Assembly (NCBI RefSeq): GCF_035621495.1
Contig: NZ_CP141821.1
Span: forward strand, 524,760-588,759
DNA length: 64,000 bases
Direction of reading: 5' to 3'
Source of the DNA: Thermococcus sp. SY098
Lineage (GTDB): Archaea > Methanobacteriota_B > Thermococci > Thermococcales > Thermococcaceae
A program made the translations under genes and the position numbers. Position 1 is the stretch's first letter. The number at the start of each line of letters is the position of its first letter. Shown piece after piece: positions 46,027-55,045 of the stretch. The notes under the pieces are model-generated. The model made no database searches. It saw nothing but the letters and a program-made list of their open reading frames with translations, and was not told where the DNA came from.

Positions 46027-46843
46027 TTTCTTCAACTATTTCTTCTGCCATTTTTCCTGTTTCACTTTCTTGTCTTATAATCTCCTCCTTTATTTCCTCC
46101 CTGATTTTGCCTTTCTTATACTCAAGAGCTTTTTCAACTAAGGCATCAAAAAGGGGCTGCATTTCATCCATGTATTCTGCAAGCCACTGAACCCCGATGG
46201 CAAACTTCTCAGGAATTTCAATGCCTTCAATTATCCCATCATCAGCATAGGCAACGGGTTTGATACCATCTCCAAGCTTTCTGATAGCCTGATGATGGAA
46301 ACTGTTAACGCCGATAAAAACTTCATTTGTCCCTTCAATGTTCAGCTTTTCCTTTAGAATCTCAAACAGCATTGAATTGGTTTTTATCCTGACTTCATGA
46401 ACTTTACAGCTGGGATGAACTAAGAACCTGCCTCCACTTGTCCAATCATGCTTTATAGCCTTTGGAATTTCACTAACGACATCTTGGTAGAGGGTACCTC
46501 CAAGGGCAACGTTTAGGGCTTGAGCACCTCTCCCAATTCCCAAGATTGGAAGGTTCCTTTCAAGAGCTGCTCTAATTAAAGTAAGTTCAAACTCGTCCCT
46601 CTGAACATCTAAATTCCTTATTTTTGTCGTTAGCTCTCCCCCATAGTATTTAGGATGAATATCTGGCCCCTCAGGGAAAATCAGACCATCCATTGCCTCA
46701 AGGACATCTGTTATCCCAACGAGGGGAGGAATTGCTACAGGTATTCCCCCAGCTTTTTTAATCCTTTTAACATACATATCATTTATAGTAAGGGCACCTG
46801 TTTCCCAGTCAAATTGTGCCACAATGCCTATAATGGGTTTCAT
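45992..46843 (-). CDS. C26-type glutamine amidotransferase-like protein lacking Cys and His
   Basis: 283 residues. The class I amidotransferase fold of the gamma-Glu-GABA hydrolase (PuuD) kind is plain: GGIPVAIPP, GLIFPEGPDIHPKYYGGE, LPILGIGRGAQALNVALGG and GVQWLAEYM. But the nucleophile Cys expected in GICRG is Gly104 (GGG codon), and the catalytic His expected in GVQWHPE is Leu221 (CTT codon); the Glu remains. The enzyme would therefore be inactive as a glutaminase. A long charged helical C-terminal tail (about 235-283) is extra to the family. Starts at ATG 46843. Confidence 0.85.
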   Translation of the reverse strand: MKPIIGIVAQFDWETGALTINDMYVKRIKKAGGIPVAIPPLVGITDVLEAMDGLIFPEGPDIHPKYYGGELTTKIRNLDVQRDEFELTLIRAALERNLPILGIGRGAQALNVALGGTLYQDVVSEIPKAIKHDWTSGGRFLVHPSCKVHEVRIKTNSMLFEILKEKLNIEGTNEVFIGVNSFHHQAIRKLGDGIKPVAYADDGIIEGIEIPEKFAIGVQWLAEYMDEMQPLFDALVEKALEYKKGKIREEIKEEIIRQESETGKMAEEIVEEIIEELSESHHR

Positions 46844-46933
46844 AGCTACACCACCAGATGAAGATTACATAATTATGCTATAAAAACTCAACTGCATAAA
46901 ATGTATTTAGAAAAGTGAAAAGAGCAAAGAGGG

Positions 46934-48286
46934 TCACTCCTTCTTTTTAAGCTTCTCGCACTTCTCGACGAAATCCTTGAGGATGTCGTAGAGCTTTGGC
47001 TGTCCAATCTCCTCGAGCTCATACCTAACACGAACAGCTGGCTTGTTGATGTTGAGAATTCTTCTCAAATCAATTGGTGTTCCGATGACAACAACATCAG
47101 CATCTGCTCTGTTTATTGTCTCCTCAAGCTCCTTAATCTGCTTCTTGCCGTATCCCATTGCTGGGAGGATAACATCTAAGTGTGGATACTTCTTGTAGGT
47201 CTCAACGATAGAGCCGACGGCATATGGTCTCGGGTCAATAATCTCCTTAGCACCGAACTTCTTGGCAGCAACGTAACCTGCTCCATACTTCATGCCGCCG
47301 TGTGTGAGTGTTGGTCCATCTTCAACGACAAGAACCCTCTTACCCTTGATCAATTCTGGCTTGTCAACGAAGATTGGGGAAGCTGCTTCAATAACGATAG
47401 CATTTGGATTAACCTTCTCGATGTTCTCTCTAACTTTCTGCACGTTCTCTGGATAAGCTGTCTCAACCTTGTTAATAATGATAACATCGGCCGAGCGGAA
47501 ATTCGTCTCACCTGGGTGGTACTTGAGCTCATGTCCGGGTCTGTGTGGATCAGCTACAACAATCCAGAGATCTGGCTCATAGAACGGAAAGTCGTTGTTC
47601 CCTCCATCCCAGAGGATTATATCGGCTTCTTTCTCTGCCTCTCTGAGAATCTTCTCGTAGTCAACACCTGCATAAACCACATGACCGTAGTCAATGTGTG
47701 GCTCATATTCCTCTCTCTCCTCAATTGTACATTCGTACTTGTCAAGGTCCTCATAGGTTGCAAACCTCTGGACAATCTGCTTCCTCAAGTCACCATAAGG
47801 CATTGGGTGTCTTATGACGGCAACCTTGTATCCAAGCTCCTTCAAAATCTTAGCAACTTTTCTTGATGTCTGGCTCTTTCCAGAACCAGTTCTGACAGCT
47901 GTAACAGCTATAACTGGTTTGCTTGACTTGAGCATTGTGCTCTTAGGTCCAAGAAGCCAGAAGTCGGCACCAGCAGCATGGGCTCTTGAGGCTAAGTGCA
48001 TAACGTGTTCGTGTGATACATCGGAGTAAGCAAAAACTGCAATGTCAATGTCATGCTCTTTGATGATTTTCTCTAAGTCATCTTCGCTCCAGATTGGGAT
48101 ACCGTTTGGATAGAGAGGACCAGCCAATTCTGGTGGGTAAATTCTACCCTCAATATCTGGGATCTGCGTGGCTGTAAATGCTACGACTTCATAATCGGGG
48201 TTGTTTCTAAAGAAGACGTTGAAGTTGTGGAAATCTCTTCCAGCAGCTCCCAGAATAATAACTCTTTTTCTTTTCTTCTCGACCAT
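46934..48286 (-). CDS. Cyclic 2,3-diphosphoglycerate synthetase family GTPase-like protein
   Basis: 450 residues. N-terminal Rossmann-like part: RVIILGAAGRDFHNFNVFF (about 8-26) and PPELAGPLYPNG. A P-loop follows: AVTAVRTGSGKSQTSRKVA (about 145-163). Other blocks are ILWDGGNNDFPFY, HPGETNFRSADVIIINKVE (with NKxE-type base recognition) and VVEDGPTLTHGG. These match the archaeal family annotated as cDPG synthetase. Thermococcales are not known to accumulate cDPG, so the real product is open. Start at ATG 48286 after GAGGTGATTGAA; a longer frame to 48337 is not supported. Confidence 0.83.
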   Translation of the reverse strand: MVEKKRKRVIILGAAGRDFHNFNVFFRNNPDYEVVAFTATQIPDIEGRIYPPELAGPLYPNGIPIWSEDDLEKIIKEHDIDIAVFAYSDVSHEHVMHLASRAHAAGADFWLLGPKSTMLKSSKPVIAVTAVRTGSGKSQTSRKVAKILKELGYKVAVIRHPMPYGDLRKQIVQRFATYEDLDKYECTIEEREEYEPHIDYGHVVYAGVDYEKILREAEKEADIILWDGGNNDFPFYEPDLWIVVADPHRPGHELKYHPGETNFRSADVIIINKVETAYPENVQKVRENIEKVNPNAIVIEAASPIFVDKPELIKGKRVLVVEDGPTLTHGGMKYGAGYVAAKKFGAKEIIDPRPYAVGSIVETYKKYPHLDVILPAMGYGKKQIKELEETINRADADVVVIGTPIDLRRILNINKPAVRVRYELEEIGQPKLYDILKDFVEKCEKLKKKE

Positions 48287-48499
48287 TTCAATCACCTCAA
48301 AAATTCCATACCGGCAAAAAGGTATCAATTTTGGCATTTATAACCATTTTCGTTGAATAATGAAAGAGTTTGACAAAAATTCTTTGGATGTGCATTTTTA
48401 AATTGGAAGAAGCTTCGAAAATCAAGTGGCAATCTTTGATTCACAATTACCAGCAAACTTAATAATTCCAAATGCCAATTCAATTTTCGGTGTCTATAG

Positions 48500-48955
48500 A
48501 TGAACGAACTTGAAGTTAGAACTCACACTGCTCTCCATGTTGTTAAGGGTGCAGTTGTCAAAGTGCTTGGAGAAAAAGCAAAGTGGACTGCAAGCGTTTA
48601 CGTTAATGAAAATCATGGAAGATTAACAGTCAAATTTGATCGAAAACCCACCCAAGAGGAAATTGCTGAAATTGAGAGAATGGCAAACGAGAAAGTTAAG
48701 GAAAACGTCCCCATTCATGTATATGAACTGCCGAGAGAAGAAGCTGAAAGGAGATTTGGCGAAGATATGTATGATTTATTTCCAATTCCTCCAGAGATTA
48801 AGACACTAAAAGTAGTTGTTATTGAAAACTGGAATATCAATGCATGCAACAAACAGCACACAAAAGCAACAGGGGAAGTTGGAAGGATAAAAATCAAGAA
48901 GGTGAGGTTCAGAAAGAGCAAAGAGTTGCTCGAAATTAGCTTTGATATTCTATGA
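48500..48955 (+). CDS. alaX: Alanyl-tRNA editing protein AlaX, short form
   Basis: 151 residues. It deacylates Ser-tRNA(Ala) made by mistake. The zinc site is complete: [11 protein letters not shown] (HxxxH) near residue 9 and [14 protein letters not shown] (CxxxH) near residue 116. There is no N-terminal glycine-rich domain, so it is the AlaX-S type known from Pyrococcus. It starts with ATG 48500 preceded by GGTGTCTATAG. It stands alone between divergent and convergent neighbours. Confidence 0.92.
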   Translation: MNELEVRTHTALHVVKGAVVKVLGEKAKWTASVYVNENHGRLTVKFDRKPTQEEIAEIERMANEKVKENVPIHVYELPREEAERRFGEDMYDLFPIPPEIKTLKVVVIENWNINACNKQHTKATGEVGRIKIKKVRFRKSKELLEISFDIL

Positions 48956-48969
48956 CTTAAGCCCATGCC

Positions 48970-49722
48970 TCACTTCCCAGAGCTCATCATTTTATCAACC
49001 CATCCTGGCTTTGTGAAACCTTTTTTCACCCCACTGTAAGTGATTATATACATCAGCGGTTTTTCAACATTAGGTGTCTTATAGATAAGATAATGCCTCA
49101 CTGTATTGAGTTTACCATCCCTGTAAACAACTTCAACTTTGTATTGAAAGCTTTCAAGTTTCTTCATATCCTCTTCTGTGACCTCAGTGCCCATGATTTT
49201 TGAGAGATCTTCCTTATTTGTGACATTCATTATAGCTGTGTACTCATTATTTCCAGTTTTCTTGAATGTAAGTTTTTTGAGGATGTCGCTGTTAATTATC
49301 CAACCCTGATGACCTTTCGGAACAGTTAGCATTATGAACGTGCCAACCTCCTTCAGGAATTTCCCTTCTGATGTATATATAGTAACGTTCTCTGGTTTAC
49401 CAATAGCAAAATACCCTCTAAAGGTGCTCTCATTCTCAAAGTATATGTATCCGTGAGTTTTTAGGGTGAACATTGTTACTGTAAAGTTTATCGCCTCTCT
49501 CACAATCTTACCGTTTTTAGATTCAACGCTAACCCACATGTCAACCATGTCATAAACTCCAGCACTGTTAGGATCAAACATTTTGATTGAAAAACCTGTT
49601 GTTAAGCTATCCGCAGAGTTAAGCTCCATAAGATCAGCCTTTGGGTCAGGCTCACCCATACAGCCCGCAGAGAATACAGCAAGCAACAACACTGTAATCA
49701 AGACAGTGCCAATTTTTCTCAT
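48970..49722 (-). CDS. Probable lipoprotein, unknown function
   Basis: 250 residues. The N-terminus is a lipoprotein signal: MRKIGTVLITVLLLAVFSAG followed by Cys (FSAGC lipobox), then an acidic linker. The rest is beta-rich with repeated strands (VDMWVSVESKNGKIVREAIN, YIYFENESTFRGYFAI, YKVEVVYRDGKLNTVRHYLI). Several Asn-x-Thr/Ser sites fit an exported, N-glycosylated protein. I know no function. Start at ATG 49722 after AGGAGGGGTAGCT. It lies 39 bases downstream of the threonine synthase gene on the same strand. Confidence 0.78.
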   Translation of the reverse strand: MRKIGTVLITVLLLAVFSAGCMGEPDPKADLMELNSADSLTTGFSIKMFDPNSAGVYDMVDMWVSVESKNGKIVREAINFTVTMFTLKTHGYIYFENESTFRGYFAIGKPENVTIYTSEGKFLKEVGTFIMLTVPKGHQGWIINSDILKKLTFKKTGNNEYTAIMNVTNKEDLSKIMGTEVTEEDMKKLESFQYKVEVVYRDGKLNTVRHYLIYKTPNVEKPLMYIITYSGVKKGFTKPGWVDKMMSSGK

Positions 49723-49761
49723 AGCTACCCCTCCTTGGTACTCAATATTCTTTTTGACCAC

Positions 49762-50910
49762 TCATACCAAACAATCTTCCAGCTTTTTCATTTCACATTC
49801 TCTAACTTCAAATCTCTCCAACTGATGCAGTGTTTTAAGCCCAGCTCCCGTTAGTATGCTGACAACTCTCTCCTCTCTCTTAATTCTGCCTTCTTCTCTG
49901 AGCTTTTTTACAGCTGCTATGCCAGTTGCAGAAGCTGGCTGGGCAAATATACCGTCTTGAGCCAGCACCCTCTGAGCTTTAAGGATTTCCTCATCACTAA
50001 CAGCAACACACATGCCGTTGAGCTTTCTCAAAAGCCTCAATACAACATTTCCGCTCGGCGGGTATGGATTTTCAATTGCATGCGCTATTGTGTGCGGATT
50101 TTCAAATCTCTCAATTTTCTCTTTCCCTTCAATGAAAGCTTTGTAGATCGGTGAGCAACCTTCAGCTTGGACACAAACAAACATTGGTAACTTATCAATA
50201 AGCTTACTCTTTTTGAGCTCAAGGAAGCCCTTTATGATTCCTCTAATCAGACCACCAGAGCTTGTTGGAACTACAACGTAATCTGGCATGACCTCTTCAA
50301 CAATCTCAAAGCTGATACTCTTATATCCCTCTATACGGAATGGATCGTCAGAATTTATGAAGTAGATGCCAAGCTTCTGTCCAAGATTAAGGCTTTCATA
50401 GTAGAGTTTTCCGTAATCACCTCTAACTTTTATAATCTCAGCTCCGTAAACAGCAATCTGCTTAAGCTTTTCCTCTGCTATGTTTGAAGAAACGAGAATG
50501 TAAGCTTTCAGCCCTGCTCTCGATGCATAAGCTGCAACACTTGCAGCCATATTGCCAGTTGAAACAGTCCCAACTTTGTCAAAGCCAAGCTGCAAAGCCC
50601 TGTGGATTCCCAAAAATGTTCCCCTATCCTTAAAGCTCCAAGTTGGATTAAGGGTTTCGTTTTTTAAATAAAGCTGAATTCCGAGCTCTTTTGAGAGCTT
50701 CCTTGCTCTTATAAGTGGAGTATCCCCCTCCCCCAAGCTTAAATCCAAGTCAAGTTCAAAAGGAAAGAACTGAACAAAACGTTCCCAAACACTTTTTCCG
50801 ATTCCAGCAAAGCCTTCAAAAAGCTCAAGCTCTAAAGGCTCTCCACATTCACACCTCTGATATGGCTTTCTCAGAGAATACTCTTTACCGCAAGCTGTAC
50901 ATCTAAGCAT
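49762..50910 (-). CDS. thrC: Threonine synthase (PLP-dependent)
   Basis: 382 residues. It turns O-phosphohomoserine into threonine. The N-terminal zinc-ribbon-like part (RCTACGKEY, RCECGEPL) is common in archaeal ThrC. The PLP lysine is in TWSFKDRGT (about residue 93), SSGGLIRGI is the phosphate-binding loop and TGAGLKT ends the core. Some related enzymes are cysteate or cystathionine synthases, but the motif set favours ThrC. GGAGGCTGAAGA precedes the ATG, which overlaps the upstream membrane protein gene by eight bases. Confidence 0.88.
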   Translation of the reverse strand: MLRCTACGKEYSLRKPYQRCECGEPLELELFEGFAGIGKSVWERFVQFFPFELDLDLSLGEGDTPLIRARKLSKELGIQLYLKNETLNPTWSFKDRGTFLGIHRALQLGFDKVGTVSTGNMAASVAAYASRAGLKAYILVSSNIAEEKLKQIAVYGAEIIKVRGDYGKLYYESLNLGQKLGIYFINSDDPFRIEGYKSISFEIVEEVMPDYVVVPTSSGGLIRGIIKGFLELKKSKLIDKLPMFVCVQAEGCSPIYKAFIEGKEKIERFENPHTIAHAIENPYPPSGNVVLRLLRKLNGMCVAVSDEEILKAQRVLAQDGIFAQPASATGIAAVKKLREEGRIKREERVVSILTGAGLKTLHQLERFEVRECEMKKLEDCLV

Positions 50911-52021
50911 TCTTCAGCCTCCTAACCGCTGTAAACATAACATATCTACCTTCCTGCTTAATTGTAAAGGATAATCCAAATTCTGGATGTGCCTTAACGT
51001 AGTTATCTCCAATTGTCTTGAGTGCATTATAGAACTTCTCAGCGCTGCTCTCATCTCTCCAAGCAGTTTTCCAAGCTAAGATTAAGCTTGTAGAGTTTTG
51101 AGCCAAAATTAACTTATCCCCCTTCCACCCATCCGCAATCTCCTTCGCCTCTTTTTCCTTATAATTGTGAACAAGTAAGAGCAAATAAACATAGAATTCT
51201 CCCATCGTGTCTTCATGAATTACCCCACCATTTCTAACGCTTAAACTCACATTTTCTGGCAATGTATAGCTCAGATACATTTCTGGGTTCATTACCTGCT
51301 GAGTCGTGACTGGCAACTTTGAGTATGCCCTATTAACCAAACCCCAACCACCTTTCTCGTAGAGATACTGCACAAATTTATCGCCAAAAACGTAAGGGAA
51401 AGCGTTTAAGCTCCAAACGGGGTCTTCGAGGTATAGAGCTGTTATCTTCTCTATTGGGATGTGGTGCCTTTTGCAGTATAAATCAGCGACTAAGTCAGCA
51501 TCCCCTTCAACCAAAGCCCTTATAGCGAGTGTTGAATCTAAAGTTGGCCCAGAATAAGGAGCATTAAAATTCTGCTTCTGCAAAACATGAGTTAACTCAT
51601 GAGCAACAACTCTATAAGCAGTTTCTCCACTTTCCAAGAAGTTCTCTTCAATGATGTAGACTTTATTCCCTATGGTTGCAGCAATCCATGAAGCTGTTTG
51701 CTCTTTTTTCTCTTTTGTTAAATTATAGCTTGGAGGGACAAGAAAAGTCATCTTATAGATTGCCTCCCACATCCTAAGTTCATATATATTCTCCTCTGAA
51801 GGACCCCATTTTTCTAAAGCCTCTTGTCTTGTGATCACAATTATTTTAGGCGATTCTTTGAATGAGAGATTTCTAATCTCCTGAACTTCACCCTCAATCT
51901 CCTGAACCTTTTGGAGTACTTGTTTTGCCCTCTCATCTATTGAACTAACTCTAATTTGATAAAATGATGCAATAAGAATGACGATTAATGTCAATGTTAT
52001 TAACCCAGATTTCTTTCTCAC
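50903..52021 (-). CDS. Membrane-anchored HExxH metallopeptidase-like protein
   Basis: 372 residues from the GTG at 52021, with AAGGTGGAAGAT upstream; an ATG at 52069 would leave only 13 bases before the divergent gene. One N-terminal membrane anchor (LITLTLIVILIASFYQI, about 7-23) is followed by a short coiled coil and a soluble domain with RVVAHELTHVLQKQ (HELTH, about 139-143) and ALVEGDADLVADLY about 30 residues later, the spacing of a gluzincin-type Glu ligand. It is thus probably an extracytoplasmic zinc peptidase. I do not recognise a named family. It overlaps thrC, with no obvious functional link. Confidence 0.76.
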   Translation of the reverse strand: MRKKSGLITLTLIVILIASFYQIRVSSIDERAKQVLQKVQEIEGEVQEIRNLSFKESPKIIVITRQEALEKWGPSEENIYELRMWEAIYKMTFLVPPSYNLTKEKKEQTASWIAATIGNKVYIIEENFLESGETAYRVVAHELTHVLQKQNFNAPYSGPTLDSTLAIRALVEGDADLVADLYCKRHHIPIEKITALYLEDPVWSLNAFPYVFGDKFVQYLYEKGGWGLVNRAYSKLPVTTQQVMNPEMYLSYTLPENVSLSVRNGGVIHEDTMGEFYVYLLLLVHNYKEKEAKEIADGWKGDKLILAQNSTSLILAWKTAWRDESSAEKFYNALKTIGDNYVKAHPEFGLSFTIKQEGRYVMFTAVRRLKNA

Positions 52022-52082
52022 ATCTTCCACCTTCGAAAGGTTATTTAGTGGAATACGCTTATAATACATTTGGTGCCGCTAC

Positions 52083-53708
52083 ATGGGAAGGATTGTGGAG
52101 GTAAACGAGGCAGTTGATGAAATTCCAGACAATTCAATAATAGCTGTTTCAGGATTTAACTTACTTGTTGCCCCGGAGTATCTGCTTCTTAAACTGTTCG
52201 AGCACTACAAAGAGACAGGACACCCGAAGAATATTTTCTTGGAAGTCAATCCAATTCCAACAGCCCCAAACGGTGTTCTCGATAGTATAATGAAAGAACT
52301 TTACAATGATCCAGATCAAGATTTCCTCTCGGGAATCCTTGTTACATATCCAGGCTGGTCTCCCTATCTGCAAAAGCTGATTCAAGAAAATAAAATTGAA
52401 GGATACACATGGCCTATCGGAACGGCTTCGTGGTTTTTCAGAGAAGTTGCGAGAGGTTTTCCAGGAGTTATAACAAAAGTCGGAATAGGGACGTTCCTTG
52501 ATGGAAGACAAGATGCCGGGTATTTAAATGACCTCGCAAAAGAAAAGAGGAGATGTAAGGTTCAGCCGATCGAAATTAACGGAGAGGAATATCTCCTATA
52601 CACCGCTCCGAAGCCAAATGTTGCATTCATAAGGGGAACAACGAGCGATGAGATTGGGAACATAACAACAGAGAGAGAAGGAGCATTTACAGACATTTTA
52701 AATATGGCTCAGGCTGCTAAATCTCTGCCAAGTCCGGGAATTGTAATAGCCCAAGTTGAAAGGATTGCAAGATTCGGCTCTCTACACCCTCAAGATGTGA
52801 AAGTTCCGGCACCTTTAGTGGATTATGTAGTCATTGCTCCAAAGGAATACCATAAGCAGAGTGCAAACATTCAGTATGACCCAAGAATTTCCGGTGAGAT
52901 TATCCCTCCAGCTAAGCCAAGAGTCCCAGAGATTCCGCTAAATATTCGAAAAGTCATTGCAAGAAGAATTCTGCTTGAGATGGTTGGGATCATCAAAAAG
53001 CTCGGCAGACCAATCTTAGTCAACTTAGGAATCGGCGTCCCATCAGAGGTAGCAGCAATTGCAACCGAGGAAGGCATCCAAGATTACCTCTTCACCACAG
53101 TTGAATCAGGACCCTTTGGGGGTGTTGCATTAGGCGGACCAGATTTCGGAGCCTCAATAGGACCATTTGCTATAATTTCAATGGCAGATCAGTTTGCCAA
53201 TTATGAAGGTGGTGTTATTGATGCTGCGAGCTTAGGATTCATGCAGGTGGATAGGCATGGAAATGTTAATCCTTCAATCTTGCCGGGCAGATTGCCCGGA
53301 CCTGGGGGTTTTCCAGTGATATCATTCGGTTCTCCGAGAATAATCTTTGCTGGAGGATTTACTGCAGGAAAGAGGGATATCAGAGTTGAAAATGGACAAT
53401 TGAAAATCATTAAAGACGGCAGCATTATCAAATTTGTAAATCAAGTTTACAAGATAGTTTATAATGGTAAAATCGGCTTAGAAAGAGGTCAAGAGGTCAT
53501 ATATGTAACGGAGAGAGCAGTATTCAAACTGGCGAAAAAGGGATTAGTTCTTGAGGAAGTTGCTCCAGGTGTAGACGTAGAAAAAGACATCTTGGCAAAA
53601 ATGGAATTTGAGCCTAAAATGAGCTCGAAGTTGGAAGAAATGGACAAAAGGTTGTTCTTATCAGGAAAAATGAGACTGAAAGAGGAAATCAAAAAAGCAC
53701 TCAGCTAA
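52083..53708 (+). CDS. Fused acyl-CoA:carboxylate CoA-transferase (family I)
   Basis: 541 residues. Both halves of a family I CoA transferase are in one chain: an alpha-like part (residues about 5-270, with GIGTFLDGRQDAGYLND and FIRGTTSDEIGNIT) and a beta-like part (about 300-510) with ILVNLGIGVPSEV and the catalytic Glu in TTVESGPFGG (about residue 341). It moves CoA between organic acids, e.g. in amino acid or ketoacid fermentation. The exact acyl group cannot be read. GGTGCC lies 7 bases before ATG 52083. It is divergent from the HExxH gene. Confidence 0.88.
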   Translation: MGRIVEVNEAVDEIPDNSIIAVSGFNLLVAPEYLLLKLFEHYKETGHPKNIFLEVNPIPTAPNGVLDSIMKELYNDPDQDFLSGILVTYPGWSPYLQKLIQENKIEGYTWPIGTASWFFREVARGFPGVITKVGIGTFLDGRQDAGYLNDLAKEKRRCKVQPIEINGEEYLLYTAPKPNVAFIRGTTSDEIGNITTEREGAFTDILNMAQAAKSLPSPGIVIAQVERIARFGSLHPQDVKVPAPLVDYVVIAPKEYHKQSANIQYDPRISGEIIPPAKPRVPEIPLNIRKVIARRILLEMVGIIKKLGRPILVNLGIGVPSEVAAIATEEGIQDYLFTTVESGPFGGVALGGPDFGASIGPFAIISMADQFANYEGGVIDAASLGFMQVDRHGNVNPSILPGRLPGPGGFPVISFGSPRIIFAGGFTAGKRDIRVENGQLKIIKDGSIIKFVNQVYKIVYNGKIGLERGQEVIYVTERAVFKLAKKGLVLEEVAPGVDVEKDILAKMEFEPKMSSKLEEMDKRLFLSGKMRLKEEIKKALS

Positions 53709-53725
53709 GTGCTTTTGTTCTATCT

Positions 53726-54325
53726 TTATTCTTTGAACTCCACGAACTCCTCTCTCATCCCTTCTTTTGTAATTACAACCACTTGGATTTTCCTATCCCC
53801 CGTGTAAACGTCTCTCTTGCCAGCTGTTCTAACAGCCCTAATTGCCAATTCTCTTGCCTCTTCAATGCTCATATCCTTCCTATATCCTTCTTCAAGAATC
53901 GCTATTGCAAAAGGCGAACCTGAACCCGTTGCTGTGTAGTCGTCAAATATCAAGCCTCCAAGTGGATCGAGATTCGCCAAAGTTGGTTCCTCGACGTATC
54001 CACCGATAATTATCTGCACAAGGTAAGGGAACCATTTATTTTCATTTAAAATATTGCTCAAGAGATTTGCCATTGCTTTTGCAGTCATTGGCCTTCCCCA
54101 TGTGAACTGGTAATATCGAGCTTCTGCTTCAAGCATCCTCGCAAGCATTTGGACATCTCCAACGCTTCCTGCAGTCGTTATTGCAATCCTATCTGTGATT
54201 GGGAGGATCTTTTTGATGTTAAGGGTTTCGACCATATGGTCGAGAGAAGCCTGAGTATCAGCTGCTAAAACAACACCTTCCTTAACTTTAATTCCAACGG
54301 TTGTGGTTCCAGTCTTCTTTTCCAT
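53726..54325 (-). CDS. psmB: Proteasome beta subunit
   Basis: 199 residues. A short propeptide MEKKTG is cut before Thr7 ([19 protein letters not shown]), the catalytic N-terminal Thr; Asp (AADTQ), Lys (NIKKILPI) and SGSP further on complete the active site. It is the catalytic ring of the 20S proteasome driven by PAN, encoded 46 kb upstream. Thermococcales usually have two beta genes; I cannot decide which one this is with certainty. Start at ATG 54325, with AGGAGGTGAGAAT upstream; a longer frame to 54388 is spurious. Confidence 0.95.
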   Translation of the reverse strand: MEKKTGTTTVGIKVKEGVVLAADTQASLDHMVETLNIKKILPITDRIAITTAGSVGDVQMLARMLEAEARYYQFTWGRPMTAKAMANLLSNILNENKWFPYLVQIIIGGYVEEPTLANLDPLGGLIFDDYTATGSGSPFAIAILEEGYRKDMSIEEARELAIRAVRTAGKRDVYTGDRKIQVVVITKEGMREEFVEFKE

Positions 54326-54448
54326 ATTCTCACCTCCTAAGGTGAAAATAATCTGGAAACTTTTTAAAGTTTGGCTTAAACACAACACTCAAAAAGAAAA
54401 GCAACAAATCAACTAACCTTAAAGCGGTTAAAAATTAATATTTGAAAT

Positions 54449-54988
54449 TTACTGCTCTATGGAGTCTTTACAGTTCTCACAGACCCATTTCTCCTGCCCA
54501 CCAATGTACACCTTGTAAAGCGGCCCATACTGTCCACAAACTTCGCAGATACCATAGACCTCAGTTTCGCTTTCCACTGATTCCACTTCCTGCTCTTCAC
54601 TGTTGTACATTGCCAAAGCTGCAAGCAGGTCAGCTGCAGTTACAAATCCTATGGGCTTGCCCAATTTTGTAACAAGTATTCTCCTAACACCTTTGTCCAT
54701 CATGAGTTCAATTGCATCTTGGATGTCATAATCGTATTCAATTCTGACTGGATTCTTAGTCATTATCTCTCTGACTTTAATATGTTTTGGATTTTTACCC
54801 TTGGCAACAATCTTATCCAAAATATCTCTGTCCGTCACTATCCCAATGATCTCCTCATTCTCAACAATCACTGCACTGCTAACCTTATTTTTGGCCAGAA
54901 TCTTCGCAACCTTATCGACACTATCATCTGGCTTAACAACCACTGCCTTTCTTTTAAGCACTTGCTCCACAGTTATCTTTGGCATCAT
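54449..54988 (-). CDS. CBS-pair protein with C-terminal zinc ribbon
   Basis: 179 residues. Two CBS motifs: VKPDDSVDKVAKILAKNKVS, GIVTDRDIL (about 18-58) and YDYDIQDAIELMMDKGVRR, GFVTAADLL (about 84-122). A zinc ribbon follows (CEVCGQYGPL and CENCKDSIE). CBS pairs bind adenosine nucleotides, and the ribbon could mediate contact with nucleic acid or protein. It has two consecutive ATG codons, GGGAATAGCA upstream. Its target is unknown. Confidence 0.86.
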   Translation of the reverse strand: MMPKITVEQVLKRKAVVVKPDDSVDKVAKILAKNKVSSAVIVENEEIIGIVTDRDILDKIVAKGKNPKHIKVREIMTKNPVRIEYDYDIQDAIELMMDKGVRRILVTKLGKPIGFVTAADLLAALAMYNSEEQEVESVESETEVYGICEVCGQYGPLYKVYIGGQEKWVCENCKDSIEQ

Positions 54989-55045
54989 TGCTATTCCCTC
55001 CTACTCATGTGGAGATATGAGAAGAAACTTAAAAATGTTTTGGGA

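Noticed and set aside
47180-47866. 228-residue open frame on the plus strand
   Set aside because: Antisense to the cDPG synthetase family gene, whose P-loop and other motifs are on the minus strand.
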